Of a DNA stretch of 64,000 nucleotides, positions 16,768 through 24,413 are shown in pieces. The notes beneath the pieces were generated by a model. That model was given only the letters and a program-made list of their open reading frames with translations, was not told the origin of the DNA and did not search any database. Position 1 is the first letter of the stretch. The number at the start of each line of letters is the position of its first letter. This DNA is from Chitinophaga agri (GTDB taxonomy: Bacteria; Bacteroidota; Bacteroidia; Chitinophagales; Chitinophagaceae), in the NCBI RefSeq assembly GCF_010093065.1, contig NZ_CP048113.1, positions 5,084,001 to 5,148,000 on the forward strand. Direction: 5' to 3'. The translations under genes were made by a program, and so were the position numbers.

Positions 16768-16808
16768 GGCTGAATTGGTGAGTTAATACTAGCCAATTCA
16801 GCCTTTTT
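16768..16808. terminator. Terminator between BON lipoprotein and acyltransferase genes
   Basis: Eleven-base arms GGCTGAATTGG (16768-16778) and CCAATTCAGCC (16793-16803) followed by TTTTT. Its right arm contains the stop codon of the convergent acyltransferase gene. Confidence 0.8.
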
Positions 16809-17667
16809 GTTCCTCTCTGTACTCATGTTTCCACCTTCTGTGGCTCCACACCCATACCTCAGGTTGTTCCCTGATATTCCCTTCCAGAAATCTCACAAAC
16901 GCTTCTGTAATTGTTCCCTCTGGTACTGCTGCTGGTTCTTCGAAAGCAAGTTTTAAGGTGGCGTGGTAATAACCGCGCCTGGTTTTACGGATATCCACAA
17001 ATACAACAGGAATATTATTTCTACGTGCCGTCATTTCCGGACCCTTATAAAACGCGGTCATTTTATTCAGGAAGGGCACCCAGTAACTTCGCCTTGGATT
17101 ACCGGGATTCTGATCGGCTACCAATGCGATCAGGTATTGTTTGTCCATCCAGGGCAACATGCTGTTCTTGATATCATTGGCAGGTAATAATGTACTACCG
17201 AACTTCTCACGGAAATGCCTGAATACCCTGTCGCCGACCTTACTGGTCAATGGCATATATACTACCAGGAAAGGATAATTCACGCCCTGCATACAGAACA
17301 GATTAGCCCATTCCCAGTTGAAGTTATGTCCGAGGTGCATCTGGCAGCTCTTCCCCCTGTTATACAGGTCGTGCAGTACACGCAGATCGCATATAAAGCG
17401 GCGTTGTAATTCCTTTGGGCTGATGGTCAGCAGTTTGACTGTTTCCACCATCATATCTGTCAGATTGAGATAATACTTCTTTGCAAGCTGTGTGATCTCC
17501 TGCTTGTTCTTTTCAGGAAATGCCTGCTTCAGGTTCTCAAATACAACCGATCTGCGATAACCAACAACGTAATAAATGATCAGGTATAAAACATCACTTA
17601 TGCGATATAATAACCATAGCGGCAATATTGAAATGCCGTACATAAATGCCAGTAACAAATAATACAT
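16798..17667 (-). CDS. LpxL/HtrB-family lysophospholipid or lipid A acyltransferase
   Basis: A 289-residue membrane-associated acyltransferase. An N-terminal hydrophobic stretch (YYLLLAFMYGISILPLWLLY) anchors it. LGHNFNWEWANL supplies the H-x4-E catalytic motif of the LPLAT family, and SMLPWMDKQYLIALVADQNPG is the second conserved block. Family members transfer secondary acyl chains to lipid A; an alternative is transfer to an ornithine- or glycine-type lipid. It lies 11 bases downstream of nadB and is probably in its transcript. The stop codon lies inside the terminator hairpin. Confidence 0.88.
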   Translation of the reverse strand: MYYLLLAFMYGISILPLWLLYRISDVLYLIIYYVVGYRRSVVFENLKQAFPEKNKQEITQLAKKYYLNLTDMMVETVKLLTISPKELQRRFICDLRVLHDLYNRGKSCQMHLGHNFNWEWANLFCMQGVNYPFLVVYMPLTSKVGDRVFRHFREKFGSTLLPANDIKNSMLPWMDKQYLIALVADQNPGNPRRSYWVPFLNKMTAFYKGPEMTARRNNIPVVFVDIRKTRRGYYHATLKLAFEEPAAVPEGTITEAFVRFLEGNIREQPEVWVWSHRRWKHEYREEQKG

Positions 17668-17678
17668 GTCATCAATTT

Positions 17679-19277
17679 CTATAACACAATATTCTGTACA
17701 AGGGCGCTCTTCTGAGGATAGTCTGTATTAAAATGTAAACCGCGGCTTTCTTTACGGAATGAAGCTCCCTTTACAATGAGATAGCCAACAGTGATCAGGT
17801 TTCTTAATTCACATAGCTGAGGAGATACTTCTGTTCTCTCGTACAACTGCTCCGTCTCTTCATGCAGAATGTCAAGCCTGCGGCTCGCGCGCTGCATACG
17901 TTCATTTGTACGCACGATACCAAGATAGTCACTCATGATCTGCTTCAGCTCTTTCAGGCTCTGGGTGATGAGGATCATTTCTTTGGGAGCAGTGGTGCCG
18001 CCGGCATTCCAGTCAGGTACCTTCGCTTCAAATGAGATGGTATTTATTTTCTCAATACTGTCTAAATAACAACGATGTGCAAATACCATTGCCTCCAGTA
18101 ATGAATTGGATGCAAGTCTGTTGGCCCCATGTAAACCTGTGCTGGAACATTCTCCGCAGGCATACAGGTTATTGATGGACGTACGGCCGTATTCGTTCAC
18201 TTTAATACCGCCACAGCTATAGTGTGCAGCTGGCGCTACCGGTATCATGTCTCTCTGTACATCTATACCCGATTCCAGGCATTTATCATAAATGTTTGGA
18301 AAGTGGTGTATGAACTTCTGCATGTCCATATGCCGGCAATCCAGGTATACGTACTCGGTACCGGTTATTTTCATCTCACTGTCAATCGCTCTTGCCACAA
18401 TATCACGTGGTGCCAGAGACAGACGTGGATCATACTTATGCATGAAATCCTCTCCATGTATGTTGCGTAAGATACCGCCATCGCCACGTACTGCTTCCGT
18501 GATCAGGAAGGCATTATTGACGCCTGGCTGATACAGGGCGGTAGGATGGAACTGGATAAATTCCATATTCTCGATCCTGCCTTTTGCACGGTATACCATG
18601 GCTACACCGTCACCGGTAGCAATGGTCGGATTGGTAGTACTACGGTACACCTGTCCGTTACCGCCGGTAGCCAGCACAGTGATACTGCTTAATACCTTTT
18701 CGATCTTATTGGTCAGCAGGTTCAGCACATATACACCATAACATTCTATGTCAGGAGTAGATTTTGTAATGAGATAGCCGAGGTGGTGCTGGGTGATAAG
18801 GTCAACTACGAAACAATGTGTGACCAGTTCGATATTGGGCTGTTTGTGTACCGCATCCAGCAGGGCGCGTTCAATTTCCTTACCAGTGACATCCTTATAG
18901 TGGATCACGCGAAATTCGGAATGACCGCCTTCTTTACCCAGTGAAAAGTCGCCTGAAGAATTTTTATCAAAGTTGGCGCCCCATTCAATGATCTCATTGA
19001 CACGTTCCGGACCTTCTTTTACAACGATTTCCACAATTGCCTCGTTACACAGGCCGTCGCCGGCAATCAGTGTGTCTTCGATATGCTTTTCAAAGCTGTC
19101 ATTCTCGAGGTCGTTCACTACGGCTACTCCACCCTGTGCATATTTTGTATTGGTCTCGTCTTCACGCGATTTGGTGATGATGGTAATTTTCTTGTCAGGA
19201 CATGCGGCCGCAACCTTGAGGGCATAGGTCAATCCTGCTATACCGGAACCAATTACTAAGAAATCTGTTTGTTTCAT
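17679..19277 (-). CDS. nadB: L-aspartate oxidase NadB
   Basis: A 532-residue flavoprotein for the first step of quinolinate and NAD synthesis (L-aspartate to iminosuccinate). FLVIGSGIAGLTYALKVA is the FAD-binding loop, NTKYAQGGVAVV and MEFIQFHPTALYQPG are family blocks, and YSCGGIKVNEYGRTSINNLYACGE precedes GLHGANRLASNSLLEAMVFA. The C-terminal helical domain is complete. nadA and nadC are not in the window. It seems to head a two-gene unit with the acyltransferase. Confidence 0.95.
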   Translation of the reverse strand: MKQTDFLVIGSGIAGLTYALKVAAACPDKKITIITKSREDETNTKYAQGGVAVVNDLENDSFEKHIEDTLIAGDGLCNEAIVEIVVKEGPERVNEIIEWGANFDKNSSGDFSLGKEGGHSEFRVIHYKDVTGKEIERALLDAVHKQPNIELVTHCFVVDLITQHHLGYLITKSTPDIECYGVYVLNLLTNKIEKVLSSITVLATGGNGQVYRSTTNPTIATGDGVAMVYRAKGRIENMEFIQFHPTALYQPGVNNAFLITEAVRGDGGILRNIHGEDFMHKYDPRLSLAPRDIVARAIDSEMKITGTEYVYLDCRHMDMQKFIHHFPNIYDKCLESGIDVQRDMIPVAPAAHYSCGGIKVNEYGRTSINNLYACGECSSTGLHGANRLASNSLLEAMVFAHRCYLDSIEKINTISFEAKVPDWNAGGTTAPKEMILITQSLKELKQIMSDYLGIVRTNERMQRASRRLDILHEETEQLYERTEVSPQLCELRNLITVGYLIVKGASFRKESRGLHFNTDYPQKSALVQNIVL

Positions 19278-19338
19278 AAGCTGTTCTCATCAAGCAAGGA
19301 CCAAATGTACGGTTTATGTGCGGTTTATGTGTACCGAT

Positions 19339-20037
19339 TTATTGCGTAGCATAACCCCTGCGCATGCGCAGGTAGAGTAGCCCGCCCAGTACCAGTCCCC
19401 ATTGCGCCAGTCCATAGGTCAATACGATAAAGAAAGGACCTGTCTCCATGGGGTGATAGAAGTGATGGATCGCGATAAGCGCACAGGATATGATATATAG
19501 CCCAGCCCCTGCCAGGGCATACCATCCTGACGGTTGTTCTTTTAGCCTGAACGCATGTTTCACCGCCTGCAGCATTACGGAGGCAATGATCGCAAACCCC
19601 AGTACTGGTATTGTCATGGATCCCAGATAAGGCATTATGAAGAACATAAAAGCAATAATAGCTGCCTGCATTCCAATGATAAATGCCCACTGACAACGGG
19701 GGAGTGGGTAGTTAGAATACCTGATCTTCAGGAAAAAGGCAATGTACGCAAGTAATGACACGCCGAATGTGGCCAGTGCAAAAGTGAAAAAGAGGGGATA
19801 CTGATCAGAGAAAAGCAGGAAAATATCACCAAATCCTGTCAGGAAAAGTGCGGCCACCATAGGAACCCGGAAAACCGAAGGCACACCCTCTGTTCCCAGA
19901 ATAAACTGTATAACCAGTATAAATGACAGCAGGAACTTGGATGCGTAAGACAGTACTTCCAGATGGAACACGATGGCTAGCAGGTGAACAAATAACGTGA
20001 CGGCATATAAGATGTTAAAGACACTTCTTCCTTGCAT
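19339..20037 (-). CDS. YhhN-family (lysoplasmalogenase-like) membrane protein
   Basis: A 232-residue protein with about eight hydrophobic segments spread from residue 8 to 225. The pattern and the block VAALFLTGFGDIFLLF with a following segment and LLAYIAFFL suggest the YhhN/TMEM86 family, whose characterised members cleave the vinyl-ether bond of lysoplasmalogens. The match is by motif and topology only and the catalytic activity is not established for bacterial relatives in general. It stands between nadB and the kinase gene. Confidence 0.6.
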   Translation of the reverse strand: MQGRSVFNILYAVTLFVHLLAIVFHLEVLSYASKFLLSFILVIQFILGTEGVPSVFRVPMVAALFLTGFGDIFLLFSDQYPLFFTFALATFGVSLLAYIAFFLKIRYSNYPLPRCQWAFIIGMQAAIIAFMFFIMPYLGSMTIPVLGFAIIASVMLQAVKHAFRLKEQPSGWYALAGAGLYIISCALIAIHHFYHPMETGPFFIVLTYGLAQWGLVLGGLLYLRMRRGYATQ

Positions 20038-20086
20038 AATAAAGAGGAATAATGCCTTAAAATACGATTTCTTTACCTAAATGGTT

Positions 20087-21424
20087 TCAGCTTACAGGAA
20101 GTAATACTGAAAAGGTGGTGCCATTGTTGCCGGAACGACTCACTTTCAGTTGCCCGCCATGCGATTGTATGATCTGCTGTGAAAGGCTCAAACCAATACC
20201 ACTGCCTTTTTTCTTGGTAGTATAGAAAGGTATAAAGATCTTATTCATTGCTTCTGCATCAATACCCGGACCATTATCAATGATCTCAATATGCAGCTGA
20301 TTAGGGCTATTCATGGTCGCCTTTACCTCTATGGAAGGTGTGGGCGTCTGTTCCAGTGCATCCATGGCGTTTTTGATCAGATTGATCATCACCATCTGCA
20401 GCTGGGCTACATCCGCATGGATCTCCGTTCCTGAAGACTCAATCTCGTAGTGGTAATAAATACCTGCCTGCTTTAACTCCGGCTGCAGCAAACTGCTTAC
20501 TCCAGTGATCAGTTCTTTCACATTAACATGGGTGAACTGTGGTTTAGGCAATGTCGTATAATCCCTGTAAGCGTTGACAAAGTTCATAATACCCTTGCTC
20601 CGGCTCTTAATGGTTTCCAGGGCTTCCTGTAAATCGGCAATGGCCTCTTTCTGGGCCGCCTCCGGAGAAATGTCCTGCTCTACGATATCCTGCATGGTGC
20701 CTATCAGCGATACAATAGGCGTGACGGAGTTCATGATCTCATGACGGAGTATCTTGGTCAGATTCTGCCATGCTTCCAGTTCTTTTTGTTGCAGCTCGGC
20801 ATGAATGTTCTGCAGCGAGATCAGCTTGATCAACCGGCCCTGCAGCCTTACACTGGCGGCATGAATCGATAATTGCTGTTCCTGTCGTGTGCGGTATAGT
20901 AATTTGCTGCCGGAACGTATCTCCAGCAGATATTCTGCTAACCCCGGGTGGGTGTTTTTCAGCTCAGAAATATTCCTCAGCCGGTAAATGCCCAGTAACC
21001 GGAAGGCGGCAGGGTTAATGAGTTCAATACGCCCTTCCGTATCAAATGACAGTACGCCGATGCTGATATGCTGAACGATCGTATCAATATATTTCAGGTT
21101 CGCCTCTTTTTCAGCCCTGGTTTGCCGGAAAGCTTCCAGTACTTCATTGAACTGGTGGTTCAGTGCCTGGAAACTCTTACCCAGTTTATTATCAGCACTG
21201 AACCTGATCGAAAAGTCTTCATACCGGATAGACTCCAGGAACAGGGTGAGTTTCCTGTTTACCCGGTTAATATAGTAGTACATGCCATATATCTGCATAC
21301 ATATAAGGATGGCCATGGCAATGCCAGGGAAGGCGCCCAGCACAGACCATACCCACACACTGGCAATTGTGCTGACGGTAAGCAGGATGATACGCAGTAA
21401 TATATTGACACTGAACTTGTTCAT
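20087..21424 (-). CDS. Sensor histidine kinase (NtrY-like) paired with the sigma54 activator
   Basis: A 445-residue inner-membrane kinase. Two membrane segments at about 8-28 and 31-50 are joined by almost no periplasmic loop, so sensing is probably intramembrane or cytoplasmic. A HAMP-like linker is followed by a PAS-like domain (about 110-200). The phospho-acceptor box LRHEIMNSVTPI has H228, and the HATPase domain contains NLIKNAMDAL, DNGPGI and GSGIGLSLSQQI. The gene starts 9 bases after the stop of the response regulator, so the two form an operon. The close link to the efflux operon suggests it senses a substrate or membrane stress relieved by export. Confidence 0.92.
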   Translation of the reverse strand: MNKFSVNILLRIILLTVSTIASVWVWSVLGAFPGIAMAILICMQIYGMYYYINRVNRKLTLFLESIRYEDFSIRFSADNKLGKSFQALNHQFNEVLEAFRQTRAEKEANLKYIDTIVQHISIGVLSFDTEGRIELINPAAFRLLGIYRLRNISELKNTHPGLAEYLLEIRSGSKLLYRTRQEQQLSIHAASVRLQGRLIKLISLQNIHAELQQKELEAWQNLTKILRHEIMNSVTPIVSLIGTMQDIVEQDISPEAAQKEAIADLQEALETIKSRSKGIMNFVNAYRDYTTLPKPQFTHVNVKELITGVSSLLQPELKQAGIYYHYEIESSGTEIHADVAQLQMVMINLIKNAMDALEQTPTPSIEVKATMNSPNQLHIEIIDNGPGIDAEAMNKIFIPFYTTKKKGSGIGLSLSQQIIQSHGGQLKVSRSGNNGTTFSVLLPVS

Positions 21425-21433
21425 TGTAAGCTA

Positions 21434-22786
21434 CTAGATGTTATATTTTTCCAGTCTTCTGTACAGGGCGGCTCTGCTTAATCCCAGTTCCTTTGCAGCT
21501 TCCGTAATATTGCCATTACATTTTTTCATGGCCTGCGTAATGATGTTGCGTTCCATTTCCTCCAGGTTATAACCGGTATTGAGGGTCTGGTCCTGTACAG
21601 GGTTCTTCACAAACACGTCCTTAGGCATCAGGATCTTACCCTGGCACAGAATGACCGCTCTTTCCATGGCATGTTGCAGTTCCCGGATATTACCCGGCCA
21701 TTCATACTGTCTTAATTGCTGTGCCAGTGTTTCATGGATGGACGTAACGGTGCGTTTATATTTTGTCGAATATTTCTGAAGGAAATATTCTGCCAGTGGT
21801 ACGATATCTTCCAAACGTTCCCGTAAAGGAGGGAGCTGGATCTCTATGGTGTTGATACGATAGAGTAAGTCCTGCCGGAACTGATATTCGGCAGCCATAC
21901 GCTGTATATTCCGGTTGGTGGCCGTAATAAGCCTGACATCCACCGATATGGATTTATTACTGCCTACCCTGGTCACAGCCCTGTTCTGGAGTACAGTCAG
22001 CAGTTTGGCCTGTAACGGCAGGGAGATGTTTCCCAGTTCATCCAGAAAGATCGTTCCACCGTTGGCTTCTTCGAAGCGGCCGGTACGGTCTTCCCGGGCG
22101 TCGGTAAAGGCGCCTTTCACATGTCCGAAAAGCTCACTTTCAAACAGCGTTTCACTGATCGCTCCAAGGTCTACACTTACAAATGATTGTTTATTACGGA
22201 GTGACAGGGCATGTATATGTCTGGCAAGAAGGTCCTTTCCGGTACCGTTTTCTCCCAGGATCAGGACGTTGGCGTCGGTACTAGCCACCCTGGCAGCGGT
22301 ATCGAGTACCTCCTGCATAGCAGGACTGCTACCGATGATCTGAATGTCCGATTGTGGAGTGGCCACTGCAACCGGTCCCTTTTCCTTATTACCATGCTTC
22401 TTATTGTAGGCTGCCTGCATGGTAGCCAGCAATTTGTCATTTTCCCAGGGCTTGAGCACAAAGTCGACTGCGCCGGCTTTTATAGCCCTTACTGCCATTT
22501 CCACATCTCCATAGGCGGTGAACAGTACAACGGCTACTTCCGGCCTGATGTCCAGGATGCGGTCCAGCCATTCAAACCCCTCTTTCCCGCTACTGAGGTC
22601 GCGGGTGAAGTTCATGTCCAGGAGAATAACATCATATTCGAAATTGGTAACGAGGTAGGGTATCTTTTGCGGATTACGTTCGAAATCCACCTGTTCAAAG
22701 TGGCGCTTTAACAATAAACGTGCAGCACGCAGCACGTCCATGTCATCATCTACAATAAGAATTTTACCGGGCAACGGTGTGGTCAT
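21434..22786 (-). CDS. NtrC-family sigma54-dependent response regulator
   Basis: A 450-residue activator. Receiver domain 1-125 with acidic DDD near the start, phospho-acceptor D57 in VILLDMNF, and K in VLKPWEN. The AAA+ domain (about 150-375) has Walker A GENGTGKD, the sigma54 contact loop GAFTDA (consensus GAFTGA; a D variant also familiar from Bacteroidota), and GGTIFLDELGN. The C-terminal Fis-type helix-turn-helix is NITEAAKELGLSRAALYRRLEKYNI up to the end. It should act with sigma54 on the divergent efflux operon, where a good -24/-12 promoter lies. Confidence 0.94.
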   Translation of the reverse strand: MTTPLPGKILIVDDDMDVLRAARLLLKRHFEQVDFERNPQKIPYLVTNFEYDVILLDMNFTRDLSSGKEGFEWLDRILDIRPEVAVVLFTAYGDVEMAVRAIKAGAVDFVLKPWENDKLLATMQAAYNKKHGNKEKGPVAVATPQSDIQIIGSSPAMQEVLDTAARVASTDANVLILGENGTGKDLLARHIHALSLRNKQSFVSVDLGAISETLFESELFGHVKGAFTDAREDRTGRFEEANGGTIFLDELGNISLPLQAKLLTVLQNRAVTRVGSNKSISVDVRLITATNRNIQRMAAEYQFRQDLLYRINTIEIQLPPLRERLEDIVPLAEYFLQKYSTKYKRTVTSIHETLAQQLRQYEWPGNIRELQHAMERAVILCQGKILMPKDVFVKNPVQDQTLNTGYNLEEMERNIITQAMKKCNGNITEAAKELGLSRAALYRRLEKYNI

Positions 22787-22826
22787 AAAAGTAACGTCTT
22801 ATCTAAGTTATTGCTGTAATGAATCC

Positions 22827-22840
22827 GCAAACAGTGTTCC
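22827..22840 (-). promoter_or_regulatory. Possible sigma54 promoter for the regulator-kinase operon
   Basis: On the minus strand, GGGAACACTGTTTGC has GG and GC separated by exactly 10 bases. The -12 part TTTGC is good and the -24 part is only fair. It lies about 40 bases before the regulator start codon and would allow autoregulation. Confidence 0.35.
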
Positions 22841-22943
22841 CGACAGGGCTTGTGGAATGGCTGCCCGTGGCGGATGCGGCCACTGGCAATATTATAAAAA
22901 GATTTCGGTTTTTACAGACTGCCCGGAACTTAGCGCCCGAATT

Positions 22944-22957
22944 GTCCGGAAATGGAC
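22944..22957. promoter_or_regulatory. Candidate activator-binding inverted repeat
   Basis: GTCC-GGAAAT-GGAC, centred about 84 bases upstream of the plus-strand -24 element, at a distance typical for NtrC-type enhancer sites. The arms are short, so chance is not excluded. Confidence 0.3.
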
Positions 22958-23033
22958 GTCTGGTGTGCGCTTCAGGACGATTATAAGAGGGGGTGTGCCG
23001 CTGTAATGCCCTGCTGTACTGTATTTCGGGCTT

Positions 23034-23048
23034 TGGCATGCCCGTTGC
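23034..23048 (+). promoter_or_regulatory. Sigma54 (-24/-12) promoter of the efflux operon
   Basis: TGGCATGCCCGTTGC matches TGGCACG-N4-TTGC with one mismatch in the -24 half, and GG and GC are separated by exactly 10 bases. Expected start near 23060, 19 bases before the adaptor ATG at 23079. Confidence 0.75.
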
Positions 23049-23078
23049 CTTACCTGGTCAGGAAAGTAAGTAAAACCT

Positions 23079-24326
23079 ATGGACAGAAAAATAGAAAAGA
23101 AGTACTGGTCTAAAAAGAGGATCGCCCTGATCAGCGGGGGAGCTGTAGTAGCGATGTTACTTCTGTACAATCTGATATTTGCTGATCACCGCTCTAAGTT
23201 GAATGTAGAGAAAGACAAGATCACAATATCCACCGTAAGCAAAGGCACCTTTGATCAATATATTGCTGTTACAGCAGTGGTATTACCGCTCAAGACCATC
23301 CGCCTCGATGCCATCGTCGGTGGATATGTTAGCCAGAAGTACCTGGAAGGTGGTAGCATGGTCAAGAAAGGCGACAGTATCCTGCGCCTAGAAAACCAGA
23401 ACCTGATGATGGACTTTGTAAACCATGAAACAGAGATCTACCGCCTGATCAATGAACTGCAGAATACCAGGCAATCACTGAAACAAAACCGTTTTACCAT
23501 GAAGCAGACGGTCGCTAACCTCGATTATCAGATCGAACAGGCCAAAGACCTGTATGACCGTACCAAACAGCTGGTAGATGAAAAGATCGTTTCCAGACAG
23601 GAATTCAATAAGAATAAGATTGATTATGAGCGTCTTGTAAAACAACGGCAGATAGAAATAGAAAGCCAGCAGTTCCAGGAAGAGAACGCCAAAATACAGA
23701 TAGACCGTCTTGAATCTACCATTCTGCGTACCCAGCGTAACCTTCAGATGATGAAGGATAACCTGAGCAATCTGGTGCTGAAAGCACCTATCGATGGACA
23801 GTTGTCTTCTGTTGACGCGGAAATCGGTAGCAGCATCACTTCCGGACAGAACATTGGCCAGATCGATGACCTCGACGGTTTTAAGATGCGCGCTGAAGTA
23901 GATGAACACTATATTTCCCGTGTGTTCCCCGGCTTGAAGGCCTCTTTTGAGTTTAATAATAAAAGCTATGCATTGTCCATTATCAAGGTATATCCGGAAG
24001 TGAAAAACGGACGCTTTAATGTGGATATGAAGTTTGAAAAAGAAACCCCAGAAGGTATACGCCGCGGACAATCTTCTCCTATCCGTCTGGAACTGGGTAA
24101 GTCCTCCTCTGCACTACTGCTTCCGGTAGGTGGTTTCTTCTCTGATACCGGTGGTAACTGGGTATATGTAGTGGATAAGGGTGGAAACAGGGCTGTGAAA
24201 CGCAGCATATCCCTGGGACAGAAAAACCCTCAGTATTTTGAAGTGCTGGAAGGCTTGCAGGAAGGTGAGCAGGTGATCACCTCTTCCTACGAGAATTTTG
24301 GAGACAAAGAGGTTTTAGTATTTTAA
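23079..24326 (+). CDS. HlyD-family periplasmic adaptor of an ABC efflux system
   Basis: A 415-residue membrane-fusion protein. One N-terminal membrane segment (RIALISGGAVVAMLLLYNLIF, about 12-32). The first half of the lipoyl domain is near 70-105 (LDAIVGGYVSQKYLEGGSMVKKGD), a long coiled coil spans about 110-220, and the second lipoyl half is LVLKAPIDGQLSSVDAEIGSSI. Beta-barrel and membrane-proximal parts follow. It links an inner-membrane ABC permease to a TolC channel. It is the first gene of the operon, just behind the sigma54 promoter. A second, different adaptor closes the operon. Confidence 0.9.
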   Translation: MDRKIEKKYWSKKRIALISGGAVVAMLLLYNLIFADHRSKLNVEKDKITISTVSKGTFDQYIAVTAVVLPLKTIRLDAIVGGYVSQKYLEGGSMVKKGDSILRLENQNLMMDFVNHETEIYRLINELQNTRQSLKQNRFTMKQTVANLDYQIEQAKDLYDRTKQLVDEKIVSRQEFNKNKIDYERLVKQRQIEIESQQFQEENAKIQIDRLESTILRTQRNLQMMKDNLSNLVLKAPIDGQLSSVDAEIGSSITSGQNIGQIDDLDGFKMRAEVDEHYISRVFPGLKASFEFNNKSYALSIIKVYPEVKNGRFNVDMKFEKETPEGIRRGQSSPIRLELGKSSSALLLPVGGFFSDTGGNWVYVVDKGGNRAVKRSISLGQKNPQYFEVLEGLQEGEQVITSSYENFGDKEVLVF

Positions 24327-24361
24327 TATAGCAGTTACAGTTGTTTTAGTTCCGGTGCCTG

Positions 24362-24381
24362 CCTCTGCCCAGATGCAGAGG
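24362..24381 (+). repeat. Small hairpin before the first permease gene
   Basis: CCTCTGC-CCAGAT-GCAGAGG, perfect 7-bp stem in the 87-base gap between adaptor and permease. No T tail, so more likely a translational or processing element than a terminator. Confidence 0.4.
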
Positions 24382-24413
24382 TGGTATCCTGAACGCCTCA
24401 CCTGAAAATTTAT

